From contig NZ_CP133189.1 in assembly GCF_030913655.1 (NCBI RefSeq), forward strand, positions 2,356,001 to 2,420,000: a DNA stretch of 64,000 nucleotides, written 5' to 3'. The notes below the pieces were generated by a model. It was not told the DNA's origin. It searched no databases and worked only from the letters and a program-made list of their open reading frames with translations. Positions 34,161 to 44,088 of the stretch are shown here, piece after piece. Made by a program: the position numbers and the translations under genes. This stretch comes from Clostridium sp. MB40-C1 (GTDB lineage: Bacteria > Bacillota > Clostridia > Clostridiales > Clostridiaceae). Position 1 is the stretch's first letter. Each line of letters opens with the position of its first letter.

Positions 34161-35897
34161 TTGAGTTTAGTAAACCTAACAATAAATAATAGAGAAATAC
34201 ATGTTGAAGAAGGTACAACTATTTTAGAAGCAGCTAAAAAACTAAATATCACTATACCTGCATTATGTCATTTCAGACTACCTGATGATAAAACTATAAA
34301 TCATCCTGGCTCTTGTAGAGTTTGTGTTGTTGAAGTTGAAGGTAGAAAAAACTTAGCTCCTGCCTGTTCAACTCCTGTATCTGAGGGAATGGTTGTAAAA
34401 ACAAATTCAATAAGAGCTATCAAAGCTCGTAGAAACATTGTTGAACTTATGCTTTCAGATCATCCACACGACTGCTTATTATGTGAGAAAAATACTTCTT
34501 GTGAACTTCAAAATTTAGCTGCAGACTTAGGTATAAGAGAAATTAGATACAAAGGTGAAAAAGCAACTTTCCCTAAAGATAATTCTAGTTACTCAATAAT
34601 AAGAGATTTTGACAAATGTATACTGTGTAGAAGATGTGAGACTGTGTGTAACGAAATTCAAACAGTAGGCGTATTATCAGCTATGAATAGAGGATTTAAA
34701 ACTATAGTTGGCCCTGCTTTTGATCTTCCTATGATTGAAACTGAATGTACTTTTTGTGGTCAATGTGTTGCTGTATGTCCTACTGGAGCTTTAACTGAAG
34801 TTAATTATGTATCTCAAGTATGGGATGCACTAAATGATAAAGATAAAGTAGTTATTGTTCAAACTGCTCCTGCAATTCGCGCTGCACTTGGAGAAGAATT
34901 TGGACTAGAGCCTGGTACTCCTGTAACTGGCAAAATGGTTTCCGCTCTTCGTGCTTTAGGATTTAGCAGAGTATTTGATACAGATTTTGCAGCAGATTTA
35001 ACTATTATGGAAGAAGCTAGTGAATTTGTTCATAGACTTAATCATAACGGAAGACTTCCGATGTTAACTAGCTGTTGTCCAGGATGGATTAATTTTATTG
35101 AACATGATTTTAGTGATCTTTTAGATATACCATCTACTTGCAAGTCTCCACAACAAATGTTTGGTGCAATAGCCAAAACATATTTTGCCGCTAAAATGAA
35201 TATAAATCCTGAAAATATAATTGTTGTTTCAATTATGCCTTGCCTAGCTAAAAAATATGAGGCAGCTAGACCGGAAATGAATACTAATGGTATTAGAGAT
35301 GTAGATATAGTTATAAGTACAAGAGAACTTGCAAAAATGATTAAGGAAGCAGGAATTGACTTTTTATCATTAAAAGATGAAGATTTTGACTCTCCTCTTG
35401 GAGAATCAACTGGTGCTGGTGTAATATTCGGAACATCTGGAGGGGTTATGGAAGCAGCATTACGTACTGCTTACGAGTGGGTTACTAAAGAATCTATTCA
35501 CAATCTAGAATTTAAACATGTACGTGGCCTTGAAGGTATAAAAGATGCTTCTGTTCAAATAAATGATATGGAGATAAGAGTAGCAATTGCTAGCGGACTT
35601 GGAAATGCTCGTAAGCTCTTAGAAGCTATTCAATCAGGAAAGGCAAATTATCATATGATAGAAATCATGGCTTGTCCTGGAGGATGTATTGGTGGCGGAG
35701 GACAACCATATATTCATGGAGATTCTTCAATATTAGAAAAACGAATGGATGCTTTATATGCAGAAGATAAAAACAAACCTTTAAGAAAATCTCATGATAA
35801 TCCTTACATTGAAAAATTATATAAAGAATTCTTAGGTGAACCTTATGGTGAAAAAGCTCATACATTGCTTCATACTCATTATATAAAAAGAAAATAA
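34161..35897 (+). CDS. hydA: [FeFe]-hydrogenase catalytic subunit HydA
   Basis: A 578-aa hydrogenase. N-terminal [2Fe-2S] domain (CHFRLPDD ... GSCRVC ... APAC, residues 34-75), His-ligated cluster motif HPHDCLLCEKNTSC near 108-121, and two 4Fe-4S motifs (CILCRRCETVC and CTFCGQCVAVC, about 150-210). The H-cluster domain has all three signatures: TSCCPGW near 310, MPCLAKKYE near 365 and EIMACPGGCIGGGGQP near 510. The proton-relay Cys of TSCCPGW is present, so it is predicted active. It starts at TTG after GGAAGAGGTG. With the NuoE- and NuoF-like genes it forms the electron-bifurcating hydrogenase that makes H2 from NADH and reduced ferredoxin. Confidence 0.94.
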   Translation: MSLVNLTINNREIHVEEGTTILEAAKKLNITIPALCHFRLPDDKTINHPGSCRVCVVEVEGRKNLAPACSTPVSEGMVVKTNSIRAIKARRNIVELMLSDHPHDCLLCEKNTSCELQNLAADLGIREIRYKGEKATFPKDNSSYSIIRDFDKCILCRRCETVCNEIQTVGVLSAMNRGFKTIVGPAFDLPMIETECTFCGQCVAVCPTGALTEVNYVSQVWDALNDKDKVVIVQTAPAIRAALGEEFGLEPGTPVTGKMVSALRALGFSRVFDTDFAADLTIMEEASEFVHRLNHNGRLPMLTSCCPGWINFIEHDFSDLLDIPSTCKSPQQMFGAIAKTYFAAKMNINPENIIVVSIMPCLAKKYEAARPEMNTNGIRDVDIVISTRELAKMIKEAGIDFLSLKDEDFDSPLGESTGAGVIFGTSGGVMEAALRTAYEWVTKESIHNLEFKHVRGLEGIKDASVQINDMEIRVAIASGLGNARKLLEAIQSGKANYHMIEIMACPGGCIGGGGQPYIHGDSSILEKRMDALYAEDKNKPLRKSHDNPYIEKLYKEFLGEPYGEKAHTLLHTHYIKRK

Positions 35898-35950
35898 AAC
35901 CACTTTATTTAGTTACTAGTATCAAAATGTTAGAAGATTAGAGCCCAATT

Positions 35951-35987
35951 ATAAGCTAGTGAAAATTTCATTTTTTCACTAGCTTAT
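35951..35987 (+). terminator. terminator of the hydrogenase operon
   Basis: A 15-bp stem AAGCTAGTGAAAA/TTTTTCACTAGCTT about 50 nt after the hydA stop, T-rich. It may serve both strands. The rest of 35898-36215 has no gene. Confidence 0.8.
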
Positions 35988-36215
35988 TCATCATTTCATG
36001 CTATATAATTTCTTAATAATTCTTTCGACATTTCTGACATAAAAGACTCCTCATTGAATAATTTGGTTATCTAAATTATTGATAAGAAGAAGTCATTTAC
36101 ATTCAATTTACACAAAGTTTTTTACATATCCTTAATAAAAAATATATATTTTAAATTAGTAAATTCAATACCAAATCATCCTAATAAAAGTTCTCTGATA
36201 TCTAGTTACTTGTTA

Positions 36216-37388
36216 CTAAACATAATTTATTGTTACTGTTTTTCCTAAGCTTTTCATAACTTCACACAACTCATCTATTAATTTAAGTTTTATATTTAAG
36301 TCTGAAGGAAAATCAGGGTTTTGATGTGCTAAATTCACTGCTTTTCCAATCCATAGATTTAAATTAGTGCAATCTTCCACTAACATCTTTACCAAAATAG
36401 AGGCTCCATCCTTTTCTTTTATGTCATATATCATTCCACTATCTGCATAACTTCTCATTGCTCTTTTTAGCTTTTCTACAGCTTTACTTAAGGTAAGGAC
36501 ACCTTCTGTTATTAAGTCTATTCCATGCATAGTTGATATAGGAGGAATATCTTTATAGAGAAGATCCATCTTAACTTTTATTGGTCTATTTAATTCCCTA
36601 GATGCAATATTCGCTGCTGTTCCTCCACAAATAATCTTTTTCCCTTTACCCTCCATAAGTTTCTTGATTACATAGCCATCATTACTTTTATTAATAGGAG
36701 GGCCTGTAAACAAATCAACATACTCCGGATGCCTCATTTTTACAGTTAATACTGTAGTATCATCTCCTGGTTTTTTCCCATATAAATCCCAACAGACTTC
36801 TACTAAATCTCTTGATATATTTTTAGCTGATTTTTTATTGCAACAGCTTCTCTCTAAATAATTCTCTACTTTATCCCACGTCCATCCTAAATTCAAAACT
36901 TGACCTATTCCCGCATGAATAACTCCATCACTAATTGCAGTAAGTATATCTCCTGTTTGTGCAGTAAATTTGCTTACATATACCTTCTTACCATTTATAT
37001 GAAGCTCCTTTTTATCTATATTTATACTTTTATTGTTTCTAATTATGAATAAAGGAGGATTATCATATTCAGCTGTATATACTCTACCATCATTATATAT
37101 TTTAAGAATAGTGAATGTAGAATAAGCTATATTTCTAACTTTACATATTGGAAGAGTATTTACTATTGTATCAACAGTTTCATATATATCTTCACCTTCT
37201 TTCAACATAGTTGCTGCAATTTTAGTTGTAAGTGTGGATAATATATTTGCTTTAACTCCACTTCCAAGCCCATCAGCTAAAACTATAATAATGCAATCAT
37301 CTAACTTAACTATTTCTACATTATCACCACAAAGCTCCTCTTCATATTTAATTAAGCTATCATATGCAATATCTATAAATAAACTCAA
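36216..37388 (-). CDS. SpoIIE-type PP2C phosphatase linked to sensory hydrogenase
   Basis: A 390-aa protein with a PP2C/SpoIIE phosphatase domain. Metal-site acidic residues are seen in CIIIVLADGLGSGVKAN near residue 33, in TAISDGVIHAG near 150 and in KPGDDTTVL near 205. The C-terminal half (about 235-390) is a separate domain I do not recognise, with GGTAANIASRELNRPIKVK. The start is a TTG that overlaps the stop of the hydrogenase-like gene (TTGA), so the two are translationally coupled. In [FeFe] group C3 sensory hydrogenases a phosphatase of this kind is the known genomic partner. It would pass on a hydrogen or redox signal by dephosphorylating a target not encoded here. Confidence 0.82.
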   Translation of the reverse strand: MSLFIDIAYDSLIKYEEELCGDNVEIVKLDDCIIIVLADGLGSGVKANILSTLTTKIAATMLKEGEDIYETVDTIVNTLPICKVRNIAYSTFTILKIYNDGRVYTAEYDNPPLFIIRNNKSINIDKKELHINGKKVYVSKFTAQTGDILTAISDGVIHAGIGQVLNLGWTWDKVENYLERSCCNKKSAKNISRDLVEVCWDLYGKKPGDDTTVLTVKMRHPEYVDLFTGPPINKSNDGYVIKKLMEGKGKKIICGGTAANIASRELNRPIKVKMDLLYKDIPPISTMHGIDLITEGVLTLSKAVEKLKRAMRSYADSGMIYDIKEKDGASILVKMLVEDCTNLNLWIGKAVNLAHQNPDFPSDLNIKLKLIDELCEVMKSLGKTVTINYV

Positions 37389-39115
37389 TCAATCTCCCCC
37401 TCCTCTCCTTCTACAATCCTTCTTAGTTTATTTAAAATTACTTTTGTCTCAGCTGTAGTTTCACCAAGTACACCTGCAATTTCTTGTGCTACTCTCATCT
37501 GCCTTTCTATAACATCCTGAGCAGCATTTAAAGTGTTCTTTTTTACTCTATTCAACTCTCTTTTATTTTTCTCCTCATCCATTATATCTGTAAGAGCTGC
37601 CAGTATTAAGTTCTCTTTATGCAAATACATTATATTAATCATAAACGCAGCATTATATTGAGGATAACATACTTTTTTTCCTATAATACTCTCTCCACTA
37701 TCTCTCACCATTCTAAAATCACTATCATCTATTAATAAGCTAAGAGGCCTTCCTAAAATATTTTGAGATTGAACACAAAATGCTTGCTGAGCAGCTGGAT
37801 TAATTTCTACAATATTGATGTCTTCGTCTACCATAATTATGCCATTAGCTGTATTTTCAATAACTACATTACTTAAGCTTTCTGCTTTACTCCTCATAAA
37901 ATGAAGACACATATCCGTTTCAGCCATTCCTTCAAAAACAGCCTTAGCTTTCTCTATACATGTATCATATCCACAAACTCCACAGTTAAGTTTATCCTCT
38001 TTTGCAACCTTCCCCATTTTTTTCATTATCTTATCTAAATCTTCTTTTGATGGAATTGGTCTATCAAATGTCATCTTATTGAATTTCCTTTCAAAAGATA
38101 TACCATCTAATACATTTTCTTTATAATTATCTATTTTATTGTGTTTTAATCCTTTCTTATAAATATATTCTTTGGTTTTTTGAAGTCTTTTATAATACTG
38201 TTTTTTATTTTTCATCATATTATGTCCGCCTATACATCCACCCCTACAAATGCTTAACTCTGCAAAAACACCTTTTACAGTTCCCATTTTAATACTATCC
38301 AACATATCTATACAATCTTGAGTTCCACTTACAATAGCAGGATATAGCATATTTTTATCTGTAGTTTCCTTAATAGCATTAACTATTTCACCGGCTAATA
38401 AAAAGCTTTTTCCTCCTTTAGATACATTTCCATCAAATTCTTCCTCTTGTAGCTCATCTAATTTTATTCCTGAACTATATATCCACTTATTAATTTCATT
38501 GAAATTAAGCATTGAATCTATAGTTTTTTCTTCAAATTCGCTAATTTCTATCTTCTTTGCAATACATGGATCAATAAATACTATAAAACTATCTTCCCCA
38601 TATACTTTTTTAAGGATTTTTGCTTGAGCAATCATAGGTGACACCACAGGAATCATATATTTTATAAGTTCTGGATAATATTTTTGTATCAAATAGTTTG
38701 CTGAAGGACAAAATGTAGTTATATAGTTTTCAAGATTACTATTATCTAAATAGTTTTTATAATAATCACCTAAAACATCAATCCCCATATCATTTTCTTC
38801 TACAAAAGAAAAACCTAATCTTCTTAAAGCAGCTATTAACTTTCCTTCTTCAACATTAAAATAGCCTGCAAAAGATGGAGTTATACTAGCAATAACCTTT
38901 TTATTATCTTTAATAGCTCCTCTAACCTTATCTAAATTACTCACAACTCTTGTAGCATTTTGAGGACATATCTCAAGACAATGCCCACAAGCTATACATC
39001 TTTCTTGAATAATCTCAGCTTGTCCATTTTTAAATTTTATGGCTTTTACTAAACAAGCACGTAAACATTTATAACAATTTTTACATCTAGCTTTTGAAAA
39101 ATTTATATAATTCAT
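37385..39115 (-). CDS. sensory [FeFe]-hydrogenase-like protein with PAS domain, Phe at proton-relay site
   Basis: A 576-aa protein. N-terminal 2[4Fe-4S] ferredoxin (CKNCYKCLRAC, CIACGHCLEICP); hydrogenase H-cluster domain (about 70-370) with TTFCPSAN, DPCIAKKIE and SICRGGCIGG. Next come a 4Fe-4S Fes-type domain CGVCGYDTC near 405, a PAS domain (about 440-530) and a helical tail with AQEIAGVLGETTAETK. The four H-cluster cysteines are kept. The proton-relay Cys of catalytic enzymes (first C of TSCCPGW) is Phe here, against Cys in its paralogue. This fits a sensor rather than an enzyme. It is coupled to the phosphatase and 46 nt after the small 2Fe-2S gene. Confidence 0.86.
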   Translation of the reverse strand: MNYINFSKARCKNCYKCLRACLVKAIKFKNGQAEIIQERCIACGHCLEICPQNATRVVSNLDKVRGAIKDNKKVIASITPSFAGYFNVEEGKLIAALRRLGFSFVEENDMGIDVLGDYYKNYLDNSNLENYITTFCPSANYLIQKYYPELIKYMIPVVSPMIAQAKILKKVYGEDSFIVFIDPCIAKKIEISEFEEKTIDSMLNFNEINKWIYSSGIKLDELQEEEFDGNVSKGGKSFLLAGEIVNAIKETTDKNMLYPAIVSGTQDCIDMLDSIKMGTVKGVFAELSICRGGCIGGHNMMKNKKQYYKRLQKTKEYIYKKGLKHNKIDNYKENVLDGISFERKFNKMTFDRPIPSKEDLDKIMKKMGKVAKEDKLNCGVCGYDTCIEKAKAVFEGMAETDMCLHFMRSKAESLSNVVIENTANGIIMVDEDINIVEINPAAQQAFCVQSQNILGRPLSLLIDDSDFRMVRDSGESIIGKKVCYPQYNAAFMINIMYLHKENLILAALTDIMDEEKNKRELNRVKKNTLNAAQDVIERQMRVAQEIAGVLGETTAETKVILNKLRRIVEGEEGEID

Positions 39116-39161
39116 TTATCATTTCCTCCTAAGTTGCTAATTCAATCGCCTATATTCTATG

Positions 39162-39410
39162 TCATTTATTTAACTTATCAATTACTTGTTCTTGAAAAAA
39201 TTTTTCTAAGCTATTTTCATCAACTGAAAGAACAGAACCATCATCTATTTTAATAGATACTGGCCTACAGCAGTTACCAAGGCAACAAGCACCTTTGATA
39301 ACCACTTTATCCTCAAGATTATTTTCTTCTATAAGTTTAGTTAACCTATTGATTATATTATAAGATCCCTTAAGATAACACGTACTCCCAACACAAACCG
39401 TAATTTCCAT
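39162..39410 (-). CDS. small 2Fe-2S thioredoxin-like protein (NuoE C-terminal type)
   Basis: An 82-aa stand-alone version of the NuoE ferredoxin domain. Cluster cysteines are visible in TVCVGSTCYLKGS (C-x4-C at 6 and 11) and GACCLGNCCRPVS (about 42-48). It sits between the two sensory-hydrogenase genes on the same strand, so it probably carries electrons between or to them. Such a single-domain partner is also seen next to other sensory hydrogenases. Confidence 0.8.
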   Translation of the reverse strand: MEITVCVGSTCYLKGSYNIINRLTKLIEENNLEDKVVIKGACCLGNCCRPVSIKIDDGSVLSVDENSLEKFFQEQVIDKLNK

Positions 39411-39440
39411 ATCAAAATCACCCTTCTATCCTAATAACTT

Positions 39441-41186
39441 TTATTTTTTCCAATAATATTTATCATCACCAGAAATAACCTTCCTTAGCTTATTTAATAT
39501 AACTTTTGTCTCAGCAGTAGTCTCTCCAAGAAGTCCTGCAATTTCTTGAGCTACTCTCATCTGTTTATCAATTACTTCTTGAGCAACATTTAATGTGTTT
39601 TCCTTAACTCTTAGTAACTCTATTTTGTTTTTCTCTTCCTCCATAATATTTATCATAGAAGCTAAAACTAAATTCTGTTTTTTAAGATATACAATATTCT
39701 GTATTAAAATAGCATTATATTGTGGATAATCTGCTCTTTTTCCAATTATACTTTTTCCCGTCTCCTTAACCGTTCTAAAATCCTCATCATTAATCAGTAC
39801 AGATATGGGCTTACCTTTTATTTTTTCATCATTTACCATAAACACTTCCTGAGCAGCAGGATTTATTTCCTTTATATTTAAATCGCCATCTAACAACATG
39901 ACAATGTTAGGAGTATTTTCAAAAATTACATTACTTAAACTTTCCGCTTTATTTCTCATAAAATGTAGACACATATCAGTCTCTGCCATACCTTCACAAA
40001 TAGCTTTAGCCTTTTCTCTACAAGTATTGTATCCACATACTCCACAATTCAGTTCATCTTTATCTTCAAATTTCCCCATTTCTTTTAATACTTTTCGTAT
40101 TTCTTCATTACTAGGTTCTTGTATTTTTAAACTCTTATCTTGAAAATTTCTATGCATATTTAAATCTTTTACTAGATTTTCAGTACACTGCATCTTACCC
40201 TGATCACTTAATATACCTTCTCTTTTTTTAATGTAATCCTTTACTTTTGATAATTTTTCATAATAATCTTCATTATTATTTATCATATTAGGTCCTCCAA
40301 CACAACTCCCCTTACAGACACTTATTTCTAGAAATACAGATTTCAAACTTCCTCTTTCTATACTTTTAAGAACATTCATGCAATCTTCTGTTCCACTTAT
40401 AGAAATTGGTTGAAGATTATTTTTTTCTAAACTCTCCCTAATTCCATCAATAATTCCCCCACCCAAAGGATAACTTTCTCCTCTTTTATATGCTAACCTA
40501 TCAAAACTCTCTTCACTAAGTGAATCTAAATCTAACTTACAATCTAAAATCCATTTATTTATTTCTTCAAAAGTTAAAACTGCATCTACAAATTTATTAT
40601 CAATTAACCCCTCTGCTTCAATTTGTTTTGCAGCACAAGGTCCTATAAATACTACAAAAGCCTCCTTCCCATAAGCTTTTTTTAAAATTTGTGCATGGGT
40701 GAGCATAGGTGATACTACTGGTATCATATAAGGAACTAATTTTGGAAAATACTTTTCTATTAAATAGTTTGCAGAAGGACAACAGGTAGTTATATAATTT
40801 TCAAGCTTATTATTCTTTATATAATCTTCGTACACTTCTGATACAACTTCTGCTCCTAATGCAGTTTCTTCTACCATAGAAAAACCTAATTTTCTTAACC
40901 CCGAAGCTATTTTACCTTCTCCAACCTGAAAATATGCAGGAAAGGAAGGTGCTATACTCACAATAACCTTCTCGCCCCTATTTATTAATTGTTTTACTCT
41001 TTCCAAATCACTTAATATCTTTCTCGCATTTTGAGGACACACCTCAAGACAATGACCACATCCAATACACCTTTCTTCAACTATCTCTGCTTGTTGGTTC
41101 TTAAACCTAATTGCTTTAACTGGACATGATCTTAAACACTTGTAGCAATTTTTACAACTAGCCTTAGAAAAGTTCATATAATTCAT
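39441..41186 (-). CDS. sensory [FeFe]-hydrogenase-like protein with PAS domain, relay Cys kept
   Basis: A 581-aa paralogue of the downstream hydrogenase-like protein, with the same domain order: two 4Fe-4S motifs (CKNCYKCLRSCP, CIGCGHCLEVCP), H-cluster domain with TTCCPSAN, GPCAAKQIE and SVCKGSCVGG, Fes-type CGVCGYNTC, PAS and a helical tail AQEIAGLLGETTAETK. Both cysteines of the first H-cluster motif are present here. It is the first gene of the four-gene sensory operon and has a GGAGAGG ribosome site. The operon is convergent with the catalytic hydrogenase operon. Confidence 0.86.
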   Translation of the reverse strand: MNYMNFSKASCKNCYKCLRSCPVKAIRFKNQQAEIVEERCIGCGHCLEVCPQNARKILSDLERVKQLINRGEKVIVSIAPSFPAYFQVGEGKIASGLRKLGFSMVEETALGAEVVSEVYEDYIKNNKLENYITTCCPSANYLIEKYFPKLVPYMIPVVSPMLTHAQILKKAYGKEAFVVFIGPCAAKQIEAEGLIDNKFVDAVLTFEEINKWILDCKLDLDSLSEESFDRLAYKRGESYPLGGGIIDGIRESLEKNNLQPISISGTEDCMNVLKSIERGSLKSVFLEISVCKGSCVGGPNMINNNEDYYEKLSKVKDYIKKREGILSDQGKMQCTENLVKDLNMHRNFQDKSLKIQEPSNEEIRKVLKEMGKFEDKDELNCGVCGYNTCREKAKAICEGMAETDMCLHFMRNKAESLSNVIFENTPNIVMLLDGDLNIKEINPAAQEVFMVNDEKIKGKPISVLINDEDFRTVKETGKSIIGKRADYPQYNAILIQNIVYLKKQNLVLASMINIMEEEKNKIELLRVKENTLNVAQEVIDKQMRVAQEIAGLLGETTAETKVILNKLRKVISGDDKYYWKK

Positions 41187-41381
41187 TGTTTTACCTCTCC
41201 TAGTTATTTAATTTATCTATTGTAAACATTTTTCACAACTAATTCACAATCTTCAAAAAATTTTCTTTTACCCTTATATTATAAAGGATTAAATATTTTT
41301 TTCACTACCTATTATTAGATTAAGCAAATTCTATAATTCCTGAAACTTAGTAGCAAGTGCTTTAAAACATATATCTGCATA

Positions 41382-41410
41382 CAAAAAACAGTAAGCTAAA
41401 CACTTACTGT
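41382..41410 (-). terminator. terminator at the end of the GGDEF-EAL gene
   Basis: An 8-bp stem ACAGTAAG/CTTACTGT that overlaps the stop codon, followed by six T in the minus direction. Confidence 0.75.
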
Positions 41411-43582
41411 AAAAAAACCTTTTTTTAAATTTTTTTCTACATTAGTTGCTTCATATGGTTTGCTAAAAAAATATCCCTGTATCTTGTCACACTTTTTATT
41501 GGCTAATATTTTTAGCTGATCTTCAACTTCAACACCTTCAGCAACAACATCTAATTTCATTTCATGAGCAATTAAAATAATGCCTTCTATTACAGACTTT
41601 TGAGTATAATTTACACAAATGTTATCTATAAAAGTCTTATCTATCTTAACAGTATCAATTGGTATCTTCATTAAGTAATTTAATGAAGAATATCCTGTTC
41701 CAAAATCATCTAAAGCAGTTTTTACTCCAATTTTTCTTAATTCATCAAGAATTTTTATACTCTTTTGCAACGACTCCATAAGAACACTTTCTGTTATTTC
41801 TAATTCTAGGAACTGAGGTTCTAATTTAGTTTCTTCTAAAATATTTTTAACTAAATCCACAAATCCTCTTTGCCTTAATTGTATTGAAGATACATTAACT
41901 GCTACAGTATCATATTTATACCCTTTATCTTTCCATTCTTTATTTTGCTTACATGCAGTTCTAAGTACCCATTCTCCTATATCAACAATAAATCCTGTTT
42001 CTTCTGCTATAGGTATAAATTCCATTGGCGAAACTAATCCCATTTCAGGATGCTTCCATCTTATAAGTGCTTCAAGACTAACAATTTTTCCAGTTTTAAC
42101 TTCAACTTGAGGTTGATAATATAATTCTAATTCGTTATTATCTATAGCTTCTCTTAATGCTTTTTCTATTTTAGTTTTTCTAAGCATTTCATCATACATA
42201 GATTTTTCAAAAAACTCATATCTGTTTTTTCCAGAAGATTTTGCATCATATGCAGCTGTATCTACATTTCTCAATATTATATTTAAATCGGAACCATCAT
42301 CAGGATACTGAGTTATTCCTATACTTGCAGTTATGTAAATTTTATGCTCTCTTACTTGCCATAAATCTTTAAATATATCTAATATCTTATTAACACTTTT
42401 TATAGCTTTTTCCCTTTTATCAATATTAGGTTGAAGTATTAAAAATTCATCTCCACCAAATCTCGACAAAATATCATTTTGTCCTAAAACTTCCTTTAGT
42501 TTAGAAGCTATAACCTTTAATAATTCATCTCCTACATCATGTCCTAAGGTATCATTAATATTTTTAAAATTATCTAAATCCAAAAATAGAACTATTCCTT
42601 TATTATTTTCTTTTAAAATTTCCTTTAATTTTTCTTTGAAAAATCTCCTGTTAGGCAATCCTGTTAAGCCGTCATAATAAGCCATATTAAAAATAATTTG
42701 TTCTTTTCTTATTCTCTCGTCTATATTAATATGTGCTCCCGTTACACGAGAAGGATTACCTTCACTATCCCAAACAGCAGTGGCTCTATCTTGTACCCAA
42801 ATATATGATCCTTCTTTATTTTTAAATCTATACTCTATGTTATAACTATCTATTTCCTTATTAAGATACTTGTTCATTTCTTCTACAACCCTTTGTTTAT
42901 CTAATGGATGTATCAGACTTTCCCATACATCATATGAATCTTCTATATCATCATCTTGATATCCTAGCATATTCTTCCAACTATTTGAATAAAACATCTT
43001 ATTGTTTTGTATGTCAAAATCATATATTCCATCCTTCGCTGCTAATAATGCTAACTGATATCTTTCTTCACTTTTTCTAAGAAGTTCTTCCTTTTCATGT
43101 AGCTCATTATACTGAATTCTAAGTTCTTCCTCTGTTGCTGTTAATTCTTCATATACAGCTGAAAGCTCAATATACTCTTCTTTTAGCCTTTTTTCTTTTT
43201 CTTTTAATGTTGTAACATTTACACTAAATCCACCTATTAAAGAAATTTCATTTTTTTCATCTAGAATAGGAAATTTTACAATCATATAAGTATTATCTTT
43301 ACCATCTATTTTCATAGTCTCTTCTGTTAATATGTACTGTCCTTTATTTAATTCAAATGCTTCTAAATCACTTTGTGTTATATGATTTGCTGTGTCCTTT
43401 GACCATATTTCATCATTACTTTTCCCTAAAATTTCATGCAATGGCTTATTTAATATCTTCTCATATTTCTTACTAAAGAAAACTGTCTTCAATTTTCTGT
43501 CTTTAATAAAAACCAATCCAGGTATATTTTTAATAAATAGTGAGCTCTTTTCCATGTCGTTGAAGTTATTCAAATATATCAC
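41396..43582 (-). CDS. PAS-GGDEF-EAL cyclic-di-GMP enzyme
   Basis: A 728-aa signalling protein. PAS domain at about 10-130, a coiled coil (LKEKEKRLKEEYIELSAVYE and on) at 130-170, a second PAS/PAC (170-300), a diguanylate cyclase domain with intact RFGGDEF near residue 383, and a phosphodiesterase domain with EALIRWKHP near 497 plus DDFGTGYSSL and KIDKTF. Both catalytic motifs look complete, so it may make or break c-di-GMP. No membrane segment is seen, so sensing is cytosolic. It is transcribed alone, with its own terminator. It lies 210 nt downstream of the sensory-hydrogenase promoter region, on the same strand but pointing away from that operon's start. Confidence 0.9.
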   Translation of the reverse strand: MIYLNNFNDMEKSSLFIKNIPGLVFIKDRKLKTVFFSKKYEKILNKPLHEILGKSNDEIWSKDTANHITQSDLEAFELNKGQYILTEETMKIDGKDNTYMIVKFPILDEKNEISLIGGFSVNVTTLKEKEKRLKEEYIELSAVYEELTATEEELRIQYNELHEKEELLRKSEERYQLALLAAKDGIYDFDIQNNKMFYSNSWKNMLGYQDDDIEDSYDVWESLIHPLDKQRVVEEMNKYLNKEIDSYNIEYRFKNKEGSYIWVQDRATAVWDSEGNPSRVTGAHINIDERIRKEQIIFNMAYYDGLTGLPNRRFFKEKLKEILKENNKGIVLFLDLDNFKNINDTLGHDVGDELLKVIASKLKEVLGQNDILSRFGGDEFLILQPNIDKREKAIKSVNKILDIFKDLWQVREHKIYITASIGITQYPDDGSDLNIILRNVDTAAYDAKSSGKNRYEFFEKSMYDEMLRKTKIEKALREAIDNNELELYYQPQVEVKTGKIVSLEALIRWKHPEMGLVSPMEFIPIAEETGFIVDIGEWVLRTACKQNKEWKDKGYKYDTVAVNVSSIQLRQRGFVDLVKNILEETKLEPQFLELEITESVLMESLQKSIKILDELRKIGVKTALDDFGTGYSSLNYLMKIPIDTVKIDKTFIDNICVNYTQKSVIEGIILIAHEMKLDVVAEGVEVEDQLKILANKKCDKIQGYFFSKPYEATNVEKNLKKGFFTVSV

Positions 43583-44088
43583 CTACCTTGGGCACAAGCT
43601 TTAAATTAAACTAATTTTAAGTAAAAATAACCACTATACTTAACATAATTATAATACTAGAAATTATTATTTTCAAATACTTTTATTGATAAGTTCTAGC
43701 ATTTTACACTATTTTTTAAGAAAGTATATGGGATTTTTTTTTATTTTAACATATTTTTTCATAAATTTCACTTATTAATATTAATTTTATTCAAGTGGTA
43801 ATTATATTTTTATCTTAAAATGAGATTATTTTATAAGAATAACATACATTTTATACATTAAATATTCATATATTTTGCATAAATACTACATATAAAACTA
43901 AAATAAACCCATGTTGTTCTATTTAATTTTTTAATATTTGAAATTACAAATATCATATCTAAATATAGATTTTATACTGTTATATTTTATGGTATAATTA
44001 TAAATGTACTTATAAGTTATTAAAACTATATATATTTAAAAATCATATACAGTCAAAAAATATACTAATATAGAGATGAGGTTAGCAC
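43583..44088. promoter_or_regulatory. divergent promoter region
   Basis: A 506-bp very A/T-rich gap between the divergent GGDEF-EAL and HxlR genes. A TATAAT near 43993-43998 could serve the HxlR gene. I see no gene or clear repeat. Confidence 0.35.
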
